The notes: generated from the letters alone by a model not told the origin. 64,000 bases of DNA from Amyelois transitella (GCF_032362555.1 NC_083522.1:7666001-7730000), one strand, 5' to 3'. Positions 1-11,149 are shown, counted from the stretch's first letter. A program made the numbers and translations.

Positions 1-930
1 AACTACGAATGTATGTGCAGTAACGGCTGATTGAAGGATATCAATGAAGTGGTTTGTCGCCCGCTCAGGATCTGAACAATTGAGAACAGTAGAGAAGTCT
101 GTGCTAGAAAGAAACTCAGTAATTCCAGCATAATCTATTCTGTTGGTGACTTTTTTGGGACGAGATATACTTTTTTTCAATTGTAAGGATAGTAGTACGG
201 CACTGTGATCCGTTATAGATGATTGGATTACAAGAGCGAGGGCAGTGTTTGAAGATTTAAGGATGGCATGATCAAGGCAAGTATTAGTGGGGAATCTAGT
301 AGGAAATGAATGAGCAGGAAAAAGTCCGTGGTGTGTTGTCATATTTAGGTAATCTTCAGCGTCAGATTCCATTTGCTGGGGTATAATGTCTAGATTGATA
401 TCACCCATAATTAAAATATTTTTATACTGTCGTAATGAATCTAGTAATGAATTGAGGGAATTTATAAAGTTGGTTTTATTTTTGTAGGCACATGGTCTGT
501 ATATCGCTATGATAACAATATCCTGATTAAGTTTTATTAATAAAGCACTAGCTTCTGCTAGATGGGGTTCTTCTACAGAAAGGCCTAAAAGGCTGTTTTT
601 GTGAAAGACCAATACACCGTCATTTTTATTTATAGGGTTTGTAGAAGGGACTGCGGAAAACCCAGTAAGAGAAGGGAAAGTGGGATTCGAATCTAGAAAA
701 CATTCTGTAAGTATTATTATGTCTGGAGTGTCAAAGTTAGTGAGTAAAATTTCGAGATTATTAAAGTTAGCGGATAGGCTTCGTATGTTTTGCGTTAGAA
801 TATTTAAAGATTTGTTTTGTTTGGATAAGTAACTTTGAACTTCATGAGAGTCACAAATAAAAGCTGATGCAACAGAGACATTGTCAATGTTATTAATTAA
901 TTGACTATTGTTTGAATCGAATTTTGATTT
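1..930 (-). mobile_element. Non-LTR retrotransposon (LINE), endonuclease part of the second ORF, runs off the left edge
   Basis: Read on the minus strand, the frame is open for all 310 codons from 930 to the window edge; I checked every codon. The protein has the layout of an exonuclease-endonuclease-phosphatase domain of a LINE. In order it shows NILTQNIRSLSANF (N-terminal motif), DIIILTECFL (the TE/CF motif), VIIAIYRPC, ILIMGDINLDI (catalytic GD.N) and ITDHSAVLL (the SDH-like C-terminal motif). The domain nicks target DNA so that the reverse transcriptase can prime. The reverse transcriptase should lie left of the window. A stop at 931-933 closes the frame upstream, so the true start may be elsewhere. 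The NIRSL motif suggests a CR1 or Jockey-like clade, but this is not settled. The lack of any break over 0.9 kb suggests a young copy. It lies downstream of Eaat exon 2 and is probably intronic. Confidence 0.88.
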
Positions 931-1594
931 TCAGATACGAGGATAACAGTACTGCTTTCACAAAGTAGCTATAGCGGAAGTAAACATTAAACACACTTAA
1001 AAGAGATATCAGGGTATTCGAAATAATGAAAATCAAGGTTTTTGCCTTGGTCTTAGGAAAAGTACATACATATAAATATTTCCATGTATTGTTCTTATCC
1101 TTAACGACATGAAAAAGCCAGTTGTCCGAAGAAGGATTCGAAGGCCACGTTCAGATAGATGTCTTAAGGTAAGTTGGTAGCCCCCATCCTTGATATATGT
1201 TTTTAAAAGAAGAATCCCAAGTTATAAGCAGAAAGTTACTAAGGAAATAGTTATTTAACAAAAAGGCTCCTTTCATAAAATTGGTTGTTGTATCCCAAAT
1301 CTCACAGCAATAGTTTAGTGTTTAAACAGAAGAAATTAACTTAACTTCCAAAGCTAAACAAAAACAACGCCAAAGCTAAATCAATAATAAAACTTGTCAA
1401 TTTGATTCCGAAAAGTTAGTGTGGACGTGTAGGTCCCTCGAGAAATTATGGCAATTGCGTAATTCGTTGATTAAAGTTTTCTTTTTAAGAAAGAATTCTT
1501 TTATCTATAAAGAATTCTTTTGCTATGAGCCAATTTGGGTTACTTTCTCATGCAAAGGTTGCGGAGATCCGATGTATCGCATCATGTAAAAATC
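931..1594. other. AT-rich spacer, probably Eaat intron
   Basis: No exon seen. About 1085-1235 holds a badly decayed minus-strand family A copy, recognised by blocks resembling GGCCACGTTCAG and AAGAAGAATCCCAAGT. Confidence 0.5.
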
Positions 1595-1815
1595 CGACTA
1601 ACTCTATCCAGGATCATTGTCAAAAGCGTACCCTGGGCTCCTCTGCAGTGAGGTAGGGATGCCATCATCATCATTTCAGTCGTGGAAGGTCCACTGCTGC
1701 TCCTATGCGTCTCCTAATGACTTCCACCTCACTCTATTAAAGGCGACCTGCATCCAACGATAGGTTCTTACGAGGTAAGGACGTAACCGGGACTAACGTC
1801 AGGAGAAGAAGAAGG
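1595..1815 (+). repeat. tRNA-derived SINE (family B) 3' part, split by a nested LINE 3' fragment
   Basis: The outer parts match the 3' half of the family B SINE seen complete at 28550-28905: a block ending in GGGCTCCTCTGCAG, then GTAACCGGGACTAA and CAGGAGAAG. Bases 1662-1771 are foreign and resemble the common lepidopteran RTE-like 3' end (CATCATCATTTCAG, TCCACTGCTG, CCTGCATCCA). GAGGTAGGGATG (1650-1661) and GAGGTAAGGACG (1772-1783) flank the insert and look like a 12-bp target-site duplication with two mismatches, so the LINE tail landed inside an existing SINE. Confidence 0.65.
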
Positions 1816-1970
1816 TTGGTACACATAGACTACGTCTTTTCTACTTCTTCTACACTTTTTAATTCGTCAAATCATCATCATGATATCGTCGGTGTACTCT
1901 TGACCTGCTCAAATACCAGAAAATCCCCGGCTTGATCAAGGTTCTTCTAAACTTTCTCCAAAAGACTTAC

Positions 1971-2850
1971 CTTATGAGATCCAGCAATGTATCTGAAGTA
2001 AGCGTATCCTTAGTGACGAGTTTGGTCGCGTTTGGTTGCTGGAAGGCCTCAGGGTCCTTGCCTGGTTTAATGGTGGTGACCAGAGCGATTCCCAGCATGA
2101 CTGCGCATACCGTCGTCGTCATGTAATATATAATGGCTCGGAGACCCACCCTGCAAAAGTATTATTACAGAATTAAATATTAATCTATGGTAGAGAAACG
2201 GACACTCTCTCTAATAATTACGTGTTCCCAGTGGGACTATTCTTCATGGGCTGGGTGATTTTATAAGTTCTGAAGCAAACCCACAGAGGGCGCAACTGAG
2301 AACACATAAAGACGAGAGAGAGCGAATGGACTCAGAATTAAAATACTCGTACTGTTCATTAAAAGGGTGCCCAGTTGAGTTACTTTACCAGTTGCAGCAG
2401 CAGATAAGCCAGTTATAGGGCTTATCTTTTCTAAACCTGAATCTCATGTTTATTGAACAAGTAGAATGAATCGTCGATCTTTATTCGAATCACCGTTTAT
2501 GAAAGTTATCCTAGCAGGGGCTTAGAAGAAGGAGTTAGTACTCAGCTAGTTCTAACATCTAAAAAAGATAAATTAATAACTCACTTGCCCGAAAGACTGA
2601 GATCGAGGGATCCTATAGCGGAGACTATGGACGAGACTAGAAGCGGCACTATCAGGCATTTCAGCATTCTCAAAAACAGTTCCCCTGGGTACTGGAAGTA
2701 CATGACTTCTCGCCTGGACCACTGGTACCCGGAACTGCGGAGGCCCCACCCGAGGAGGGTCCCTGAGACCACGCCGATGACCGTCATCATAGTGAGGAGG
2801 TTCTCCCTCATGAAGGTGGAACACCTGTTCCGACCGAACTGGAGTGGCAT
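1971..2850 (-). CDS. Eaat: Excitatory amino-acid (glutamate/aspartate) transporter, SLC1 family, 5' two coding exons
   Basis: Exon 1 is 2585-2850 (88 codons plus 2 nt, donor GTGAGT); exon 2 is 1971-2150 (acceptor TTTTGCAG, donor GTAAGT). They join in frame to give ..LSLSGK-VGLRAIIYYM... Family-typical stretches are RENLLTMMTVIGVVSG (TM1), FPGELFLRMLK-like YPGELFLRMLKCL, PLLVSSIVSAIGSLDL (TM2) and YYMTTTVCAVMLGI (start of TM3). SLC1 proteins are trimeric plasma-membrane carriers that take up glutamate or aspartate with sodium; insect members work in glia and neurons. I placed the start at the ATG at 2848-2850. The frame stays open upstream but without another ATG. Later exons, including the HP1/HP2 substrate site, are not in the window: left of 1971 only repeats are visible. 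The family call is firm; the paralogue is not. Confidence 0.9.
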
Positions 2851-4230
2851 GGTGAGGCCGGTGCTGTTTCTGTGGATAAGTGAAGTTGATTTTATAAAAG
2901 GTAACGTTGATTTAATTAATTTCGTTGAAATTTTGTATAACAAGCGTTGGTGACATAGGCAAACTACGAAATAAATTGGAGGACCTTTGAAAAATTAATA
3001 TACTTAAGATATTTAAGGGACTTCGAGATATTAACACTCTCGCTTTCGCCACGCTCCTGACACAATAGCCCGAGTGCCAAGATCCGCTTACTAAAATTAA
3101 CTATAAATGCCATTTAGTGTACGTACACTACGAGTACGTACTGCACTAGTAAAAGTATCAAATAGACTTGCATTTTTATATCAGAATCTTACGTTTGGAA
3201 ACTATAGGTCCCATATTATTATGAGGTCTCATAGTATCGGTATTTCAAAGTTAAATCACAGGTTCAAAACTCCAAGCAACAAAAAAAAGGCGCTAGCTGG
3301 GATTTTTCTGTTTTCATGAGATTCACGTGACAAAACATAATTTTTAGCAGGGTTTTCCCTTAAAATTTGTTTTCTATCATTGATAACGAATAAAATTGTG
3401 CAAATTTCTCAGTTTCGGCTCGGGGCCTGGAGTTCGCTTTTCTCATTCCTCGCAAATTTATTTATTTAATTAATTTTCACAGAGTTAAAGTTTGATGAGC
3501 AGATTTCAACTTTTCTAATTTGAAAGGAACCAGTAAGGAGAATATTTTTGATATATTTGTCAAAGTTTAAATTAAGTTTATGAACTTTTCCTAACACGGG
3601 TCATATTAAATAACACTTAATATATTCTACCCAAAGCTCCGATCACGTCAGGATTTCAAAATAGTTCATTAGCTGGTACCTGCTGTCTTACTTTCTTACG
3701 GGGTAAACAGAGCCAACAGTCTCGGTAAGATTGAAAGACCGCTTTCGGCTGAATGACTTTTAACGATGGAGTTGAGAAGAGTTGAACCCATGGCATAAAA
3801 GAAAAGAACCAAGTTTTTTTTAATCAAAACTGTTCCTGTTATTGGTGACACACAATTTTTTTTTTGCTACTAATCCGTAAAGTGAAATATTTTTCTTATT
3901 GTCAAGAATATATTTAAAAAACAAATTTAAAAATCCATGAACAAAAGATGCTAACGTAAAACAATACTTAAAAAAAACCTTCTAAAAATCAACGAAATCA
4001 AATTTAGAGCTGTTATTAAATGATATCCGCCATTAGCCGTTCCTTTTGAAATGCGTCACAATAGAGCCCGCCGAAGCTGTTGCGGACGCAGGGCTTCCAG
4101 ACAATGAGGTCATCAATTATACCCCAGGGTCTAAAATACTTTATTTATATATATATATTTACATAAACTGCACGGAACGAGAATATTATTTCTTCACTAC
4201 ATGGGCACAAAGTGTTAAAAAAGCGATAAC
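2851..4230. other. Intergenic or 5' flank of Eaat
   Basis: AT-rich DNA with no convincing exon. About 3690-3790 is a worn minus-strand family A fragment (a GGGGTAAACAGAGCCAACAG block). Around 4226-4262 lies a short relic of the RTE-like tail (ATCACGCCCCTTCCCTAG). Confidence 0.5.
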
Positions 4231-4279
4231 ATCACGCCCCTTCCCTAGAGGGATAGGCAGAGCCTAAATTTTTGGACTT

Positions 4280-4485
4280 CCCGCGACCCATTTTTCCACC
4301 ACAATGGAATTGAGATACAAAGTATAATGCATGCTAAAAATTGCGTGCCACAACACGTGGGAGTGAGCCCCCGCGCGGATGTTGCCACGGAAATCTTGAT
4401 TTAGTAGGATCGCGATCAACCGCGATCCCCTCTGTCGCTCACACGCGCGCCGCCTACCTACCGACCGCATATACCTGGCTGGCAA
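4280..4485 (-). promoter_or_regulatory. Possible promoter / 5' exon region of Eaat
   Basis: An island of higher GC and CpG content in AT-rich surroundings, with a CACGTG E-box, a GATCGCGATC palindrome and CG-rich runs. It lies 1.4-1.6 kb upstream of the Eaat start codon, so a promoter or non-coding first exon is reasonable. This is inference from base composition and position only. Confidence 0.3.
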
Positions 4486-4595
4486 AAACTAGTTTGAGAA
4501 TTTAAAAAAGAACTTTTTTTTTTTTAAACTCCTTTTACCGGCCTGGTACTGAAGTAAAAACGCAGGATTTCTAGATGTTTCACCTCGTCAAGGAA

Positions 4596-4775
4596 AAGGC
4601 AAATAAACTTAAGATTCTTATTTTAAGCGATGGGCTGGCAACGTGTCATTGTTCAAATTTCAATTCCATTAATAAGCCATGCAGCTGAACTTGGCCTTTC
4701 ACTCTTTTGAAGACTGTTGGTTCTATCTACCCCGAAAAGGATAAAGATGTGGTTAATGTTTGTATATAGTTTACA
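4596..4775 (+). repeat. Family A SINE-like element, decayed
   Basis: It contains the family blocks in plus orientation: AAGATTCTTATTTTAAGCGA, then GGGCTGGCAACGTGTCA, CAGCTGAACTTGGCC, and a tail resembling TCTACCCCGAAAAGGATAAAG. The 5' end is missing. Confidence 0.65.
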
Positions 4776-5400
4776 TGAAAAAAGAAGGTGTATATTGTAA
4801 TAAAAGAGTATTCGACACCAGTCATCGTAGCACGAAGTTAGCTATGAGTCTACGACGTGTAGACAAAGATACGAGTATGCTCAAAATAATGTAGGTATGT
4901 GTACATTTATTATAATATAGACTACATTATTTATAGTGAATCATTGTTTATAATTTTCTCTCATCATATTTCCTAATTCGTAAAGTTTAATTGTCAACTG
5001 TAGCTTTGAAGACATGTTTCGGATTACAGGTGTGAATGTTAAAACAGAATTCATATCGCAACTCTCAGAAAAATCTAAAATTTTATCAAAATTTAAATGT
5101 GGTCTTTGAGTGTATCCTCCATATCCCGAAGGGGTTGAAAACGTGATGGATGTAACAAATGCTCGTCATCTTTTAAAGCTGAACTATGAAAGTGTTCCTA
5201 GGACGACTGCTATAAAATTAAAAAAAATCCCTAACTTAATTTGGCAGAGAAATAATAACTTATTTAATAACGTGCAATCAATATGAATAATTCATTTTAA
5301 AAATGCCATTGCCAACAATTCAATTTTTCTTTCAAACACAAATGTAACCTGTACAAAACCAAACTTGATGTCAAAACCATAAAAATCTAAATTATATAAG
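4776..5400. other. AT-rich intergenic DNA
   Basis: No gene or recognisable repeat seen. Confidence 0.4.
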
Positions 5401-5401
5401 A

Positions 5402-5570
5402 CTAGCTTTTACCCGCAGCTTCGCCCGCGCGAATTCAACGCCACCTACAAAAAGCAATATTTATAAAAAAAATATATATAGGCAAAAATTCAAGAAGATT
5501 GGTTCAGATGACGCGTGAAGAGTCAACAAATAAACTTACATTCGCATTTATAATATTAGTTGGGATTGGG
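5402..5570 (-). mobile_element. Short non-autonomous Helitron, minus strand
   Basis: On the minus strand it begins with ACTAATATTATAAATGCGAA and ends in CGCGCGGGCGAAGCTGCGGG then AAAAGCTAGT. The hairpin-forming GC-rich 3' end closing in CTAGT is typical of lepidopteran non-autonomous Helitrons, which insert between A and T without duplicating the target. Confidence 0.6.
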
Positions 5571-5902
5571 ACTGCATAGTTAATACTTTTGTTTTGATGT
5601 AACCTTTGACTTCCTCGCTGCAGATTTTATGTATTGAGGTAAGTCAATACTCATACTACAATGTCATATGTGTATAAGACTAGCGAATACTCATATACAC
5701 TATGTACTATATTCGCAATTGGAATAATCCATCATTTGTGTCACAGACCCACAGAGGCGGGAGCGAGCCGCCTTTGACACGATAACAAGGTCTATATACC
5801 GCCACGCACGACATTAGGCTATGTTCATCATGTGCAGAACTACGAAACAACAATAAACTAAAATAAAAATAATTCTCATCATCTTTTGAGATTTGCCACT
5901 GA
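5571..5902. other. Intergenic DNA without a recognised gene
   Basis: A 69-codon minus-strand frame (5707-5916) has no family-like sequence. Nothing supported. Confidence 0.4.
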
Positions 5903-6001
5903 GGAAGCCAGTCCACATTCCACGAAGCAACTAAGCAACGTCCGTGGTGAAAAAACCACGGAAGTTGCTAAGTTGCCTCGTGGAATGTGGATGTGGCTTC
6001 C
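5903..6001. repeat. Long hairpin: 46-nt near-complementary arms with a six-base loop
   Basis: The left arm (5903-5948) and right arm (5955-6001) pair over about 46 bp with few mismatches and one bulge. Both arms carry GGAAGCCA, CCACATTCCACGA and TCCGTGGT in register. The loop is GAAAAA. Size and shape fit either a fold-back transposon remnant or a primary microRNA / hairpin-RNA precursor. No coding frame explains it. Confidence 0.75.
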
Positions 6002-6083
6002 GAAAAATCGTAACATCATTCAACGAGAAAATCCTAATAAATTTTATGTCATGGTTACATACTAGACACACCAAATTTTTTCA

Positions 6084-6132
6084 AATTTTTTATTTGCATG
6101 ATATTGTACTCATATCATGCAAATAAAAAATT
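6084..6132. repeat. Perfect 21-bp inverted repeat carrying octamer motifs
   Basis: The arms at 6084-6104 and 6112-6132 are exact reverse complements around the loop TGTACTC. Each contains the octamer ATTTGCAT (inverted in the right arm), a POU-domain binding sequence. It lies 83 bp from the larger hairpin at 5903-6001. Confidence 0.75.
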
Positions 6133-7126
6133 AAAAAAAATCAAAAAACAAGGTCTTAAATTTATATATATACCAGATCTTCATATTTACCCTTTCGGAT
6201 GTTGCAAACATACTTTTAAAGTATGAAGACGTGTTATGTCTAATTCATGAAAAAATTTACAAGTTTTAGTAAGTTTAAGTAAATCTGTCTGCTTAATCCC
6301 TTGGGAATTCCTAATAAGTTGTTTAGTATTTAGCTCCTAGATACTGCTTGGCTACAAAGAACGCCTCTGATTGGCTGGTTCCCACAGAGCTCCACATCTA
6401 TTAGAACGCACCTTTGCGCCATCGTTTCAGAAGATAATCCCCACTCGTCCCGCTTCCCTGCAGAGGGGTAGTCAACCCACATTCAGGGATTATACTTAAT
6501 AACGGCCTATATCCGAAATCCGTATTTTGTAGAACCGGTTATATTGCTATGATTGAAATTGGCAATATCTGTAATAGGAATATGATGGATTTTCAAAATT
6601 AATCGGTCTAACCCACTAGTCCAATTGAAATTTATAATTGTGGTAGTACCTGGCTTCCTCGGCACAGACTTGTCTAGTGCGGAAACCATAGATTAAGATT
6701 TAGATGTAAACATATAATCTGCAATGTACGATCGCGTTCATATCTGCAGTCATAGTTTTAAAATTCTTACGGGTTAAAATAGCGTGCACTGTGGTTCCAC
6801 TAGATACACACACACATGCATGTTTAAAAAGAATAAATTTTCCATCAAATGAATACGGTCTTTAAAACCAATGATTACTAAGTAAAACAGTTTATTATTC
6901 TATGACATATAACATAACAAAACAGAAAGAGACGGTAATCAACGATTGCCGAACTGGGCCCGATAATTGTCGATCGAGATATCGTCGTCTCTCATTATTT
7001 GCATAAGATTTGCCTATAGAGGGAAGCCTGCGACTGCCAGACTTATGTCATTTCAATAAGGTTGAAAATTTGTCTGCACACGATCCTAACATAGGTAGTG
7101 GTTATTGGGTAGCAATTTTATTACTT
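6133..7126. other. Intergenic DNA
   Basis: No exon or clear repeat. A 60-codon minus-strand frame at 6507-6689 resembles nothing known to me. Confidence 0.35.
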
Positions 7127-7187
7127 CGTGTGAGCAAGTGAGATCTAAGATATATTAGATAATCTCGCTTACTCACACTCGCTTGTT
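7127..7187. repeat. Imperfect 17-bp inverted repeat
   Basis: GTGTGAGCAAGTGAGAT is answered by the reverse complement of GTGTGAGTAAGCGAGAT about 25 bases on; 15 of 17 positions pair. Confidence 0.5.
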
Positions 7188-7589
7188 CTAGTTACTAGCG
7201 TTACTTGGATTACGAAGTTATTCAAGGATTTTTTTTGTCTATTAAAAAAAAATAGTGTTACTGACAATTTTAATGCTTCAAGGTGCCATTTGAACTAAGT
7301 AACTGACTGACTAACTAACTAAGTGATATCTAAGAATTACAATACCCGTGTTTCAAACACGGAAATCAGCAAGAAATGTTAAACAAGAGGGAGCAAAATA
7401 AAACATTCAATAATTAAAATTAGTAAATTTTATTGAAATAGTTTACCTATAGTTTTGTTTACATATTGATGATTAATAAAGCTATACATACAGCATATTG
7501 CACTAATTGTAACATCTACTTAATTATTCGTTTTCATAAAGAAAAGATATTGAAGCTGTCCTTAAAATACTATCTAAGTAATTAGTAGT

Positions 7590-8262
7590 TTTAATATAAA
7601 CTGGCAGAACCTTTCACGCACTATATGGACTCGATGCACAGGGCGGTTGTCTTGCACAAATGATATTGTTGGTATATCATCAATCGGATAAATACACCGC
7701 ACAGTTGGTAACATGGTTTCTTCCAGCACTTGCACATAATGAGCAGCTGTAGCGCGTCCTGCTATCCACATCTGTTCCCCAGGTCCAGCAGCACTCATCC
7801 AGCCCCACATATTTACAGATATGCGTCCAGACTCCATATTTTTTTCTTCATACCGAGTTGCATTTCTTCGCCATAAATGAAGCCTACCGTGTTGCGATGA
7901 CGTAAACGAACTTTTCGTCCGTAAATATCGCTTTTTTCCAGTCAAAATCCAAATCCGTCGAGCAAATTCTAAACGTTTTTGCTTATTTATTTCGGATAAA
8001 TACGGCTTTCTTGCTGGCTGTCTGTGGTGTAGTCCCTCACGGTGCAAACTCGACGAACAGTAACCACTGATGTGTCGAACTGTTCCGCAAATATTCTGGT
8101 CGGTATGAAGCCATTATTTTCGTACTGTTCCACCATGGATCTCCGCTATGTGGCGTGTCGCTGTGTTGATTAGCGGACGACGGCCGCTGCGCGGTCGACT
8201 TTTTACACTACCCTCTTCTTAATGGCGCGTTACCCAACGCTTTACCGCTTGTTGTTTATTGT
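7590..8262 (-). pseudogene. Tc1/mariner-superfamily transposase, broken DNA transposon
   Basis: On the minus strand a transposase-like protein is recognisable in more than one frame. An N-terminal helix-turn-helix part reads NKQQAVKRW, then SVKSRPRSGRRPL and ATRHIAEIHGG. A longer downstream frame (to 7574) holds SEINKQKRLEFARR, GRISVNMWGWMSAAGPGE, AAHYVQVLEETMLP and FVQDNRPVHRVHIV, the last being the Tc1-type QDNxPxH block with the second catalytic Asp. The first catalytic Asp motif (TDE-like) cannot be read in the open frame (RTKSSFTSS there), there are stops in the helix-turn-helix part, and the frame shifts near 8047. Terminal inverted repeats with TA duplications were not found. The copy is inactive. 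Confidence 0.75.
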
Positions 8263-8924
8263 GTTATTTGTGTGAATGTGTGAGTGATAGCAGCGGTGCA
8301 AGCTATAAAGTTTTGCGAACTATGACTGCAATTATGAACGCGACCGTACGTAGACTAGATGTTCCTAAGACCATTTATAAGTATATATCAGCTGCTGTGC
8401 TGTTTTGTATATTGCAGTCAATAAACGATTATCATTTTCGTTGTCCCATATATCGTGGTTCTTTATGTATTCGCAGTGCAGTTTGTTACCGCTTCTTCTG
8501 CACGCCTTGGAAGCGGCAGTAAACTTAGTTTTAAGTAATTTATTTGACGTCTACCAATGTTGTGAAACCAAAATATTTGACAATTATTTAGCGATATAAA
8601 AGTATCCTATTATAATAATGAATAAAAATTTTGAATTTCAATTTGAATTTTGAATTCAGTTTTGTTGGTGTTGCGGGAGTGATGTTTCGGGCTCGACCGC
8701 CACCATAGGGAAGATCTTCCGCCAGGCTAGGTGTTATGCCTGGGGAACCGCGCGACAGACGATGGTGAATCGGACGTTGTATTATATGCTACAAGCCGTT
8801 GAAACTTAAGGTAAATTTAAGGTTTTTCGCTGTATATTGTGGCTTGTGTTGTGACGTAGAGATATCGCTGCGCATATTATCTATAGAATACCACAAACTT
8901 TATTGCATTTCTCCAGTTCTACCG
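8263..8924. other. Intergenic DNA, unclassified
   Basis: No gene recognised. 8660-8790 is markedly GC-richer than its surroundings (GGCTCGACCGCCACC, TTCCGCCAGGCTAGG) and may be a relic of an unknown repeat. Confidence 0.3.
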
Positions 8925-9186
8925 TATAAATATAAATATATATATATAAATATATATGGGACAAATTACACTGATTGAGTTAGCCTCGAAGTAAGTTCGA
9001 AACTTGTGTTACGAGATACTAACTCAACGATACTATATTTTTTTATAATAAATACTTATATAGATAAACATCCAAGACCCAGGCCAATTAGAAAAAGTTC
9101 TTTTCTCATCATGCCCTGACCGGGATTCGAACCCGGGACCTCCGGTGTCGCAGACAAGCGTACTACCGCTGAGCCACAGAGGCCGT
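8925..9186 (-). repeat. tRNA-headed SINE (family T), minus strand
   Basis: Read on the minus strand from 9186: a tRNA-like head with A box TGGCTCAGCGG and B box GGGTTCGAATCCC, then a body with CTAATTGGCCTGGGTCTTGG and TTCGAACTTACTTCGAGG, ending in TTTGTCCCATATATATTT before a TA-rich tail. A second copy in the same orientation lies at 62955-63203. The head alone would look like a tRNA gene, but the shared body shows a polymerase III-driven SINE. Confidence 0.85.
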
Positions 9187-9397
9187 CAGTATATATTATC
9201 AAATAATTTGACAGAATTTTTTATATATACTAATTATTTCACTATCTTTAAAAGTGGAATCTGGCATCTGAAGCTAAGTACCCAGCAGGGTCTAGTTTAA
9301 TGATGGAAGATAGATGAATTAAATTAATCGTTAAACTGAAAATTTATTTCCTTAGGTGTTTATGCAGTTTTTTTATCAATGTTAACAATCATATTTA

Positions 9398-9588
9398 CGT
9401 AAAAGGCGACTAAGTGACAGGCTTATAAACTTGGGATTCTTCTTTTAGGCGATGAACTAGCATCCTGTTACCATTTGAATCTCAATTCTATCATTAAGCT
9501 AAGCACCTGAACGTAGACTATCAGTCTTTTCAAGACTGTTCTGTCTACCCCGCAAGGGATATAAACGTGATTATATGTACGTAACAAT
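9398..9588 (+). repeat. Family A SINE-like element, 5'-truncated
   Basis: Begins at AAAAGGCGACTAAG and carries the family order: GGGATTCTTCTTTTAGGCGA, GAATCTCAATTCTATCATTA, AGTCTTTTCAAGACTG, CTACCCCGCAAGGGATATAA and ACGTGATTATATGTACG. Confidence 0.85.
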
Positions 9589-10118
9589 AATTACCAAATT
9601 ATTCAATAGTGCAAGTAAACGAGCAAATTGTTAGGTAATTTTCACTGAAGTGAAGTACTTTAGGCCTCAAAGTTCACGCCGAGGACACTTGTTGAGCTCT
9701 CCAGCTGTGACCACTCTACGTTGAACTCTGTTATTACCGCATTCCAGGTAGACATGAGTGGGCAATCCTGGTGAAGAGCCAAGAGTTCATTTTATACTGG
9801 TCACGTGTGTTTTTATTACTTTTGAATGGGCACAGTGAAATATTCGAAATCTGTACTTTTTATTACACAAAACAAGACTGAGCTAAGAAAATTATATAAA
9901 AGGTACAAAAAACAATATTGTTTTTATTTATTTTCAGACAATTCAATGTAAATTTTGGATGCCGTAGCAATAGTGGCGAATTTAAAATTTTTCATTTCAT
10001 ACCTTTTTTAATGTTTAAGCTAATGGCATGAAAATAATTTTCCATGTAACTGTATCAGAGTTGTGCTAAAACCTTCACTTTAATAGTAATCTAATTTAAA
10101 CAAAAAAAGACTAAGCAA
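9589..10118. other. AT-rich intergenic DNA
   Basis: Nothing supported. Confidence 0.35.
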
Positions 10119-10256
10119 GTACTTACGTACTTAAAAGGTACTTACGAACTTAAAAGGTACTTACGAACTTAAAAGGTACATACGTACTTAAAAGGTATTT
10201 ACGTACTTAAAAGATACCTACTTACGTCCTTAAATGGTACTCGCGTACTTACAATT
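10119..10256 (+). repeat. Minisatellite, about 20-bp unit
   Basis: Six to seven head-to-tail copies of a unit close to GTACTTACGTACTTAAAAG, with point differences between copies (ACGAAC, ATACGT and ACGTCC variants). There are no unique spacers between the units, so this is a tandem repeat and not a CRISPR array. Confidence 0.85.
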
Positions 10257-11149
10257 TAACATCAATCAGTACCAACAAAGATTTCGCGAGACAAAAGCGA
10301 ATAGTAACGAACTATGGCCAATGCAATTGTGGCAACGAGCATATCCGGCTGCCAAGGCGAAGCAAGTGGCGGCACTATGTGGATACGACCTAGGTACTTG
10401 CTTCCTCAAAGTGTAGTTGCCAAACTTTTCACAAACGTTGACATGATATACTAATGATTTTTAATTCATGGATACGAGTATGATGTTTTTTTAAAATTGC
10501 TCCACATTTTTTTTATTCACAAAGTATTTTTTTTTAATTTCTTTTTTTTAAGGACTTTCCCCATCATATTTTGAATGAATAAGTTTGTTACCGGCTACGT
10601 GATGTCTTACCCTGAGTATTGCCTACAATGATCAGTTTTTTCAAGAGAATCATCCTGCCTAAGCATTTTATGATCAAAAGTGAAAAGTACGCATTGTAAA
10701 CATAACGTAATGAATTAACATTATTATTTTTATTTATTCAACACCACTTTTCGTACATATATGAATGATTCCTACTTTCTACCTTCAGCCTACACAGTTG
10801 TTCCTTTACATTAAAAAAGAATGAATAAAAAGAACTGTGTCGTCCGTATAGCGCAATTTATATGAGAAAATTATTTCAGTTTTTTTATTTTTTTTATTTA
10901 AATCTAGCAATAACATAGCTACGTCAAACATTGTCCACCCCGCCAGAAAAATTGTACAGACAGTTCTTTTTTTCGTTTTTTTTTTCATGGCGTTCATCTT
11001 TTAACAAAGATCCTTGATTTGTGGCTACACCGCATCAAGTACACACAAGTAAGTTTCTTCGCCTTGTTTTCCCTCACCGTAAGAGCCTCGATTCGAAACT
11101 AATGTACGTAATTTAGAAAAACAATTATTGGTTCATGAACGCAGTACAA
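10257..11149. other. Intergenic DNA
   Basis: No recognisable gene. 10234-10416 is an open 60-codon frame without family likeness. Confidence 0.35.

Noticed and set aside
2851-2943. Longer Eaat N-terminus (..LYKISTKLIKSTL..)
   Set aside because: The first codon is TTG; the first ATG in frame is at 2850.
9110-9186. tRNA gene, minus strand
   Set aside because: The A and B boxes are good, but the acceptor stem does not pair well and the same head plus a shared 170-bp body recurs at 62955-63203, so it is a SINE head.
10119-10256. Repeat array resembling CRISPR
   Set aside because: The units are directly adjacent without unique spacers and the host is an insect; it is a minisatellite.
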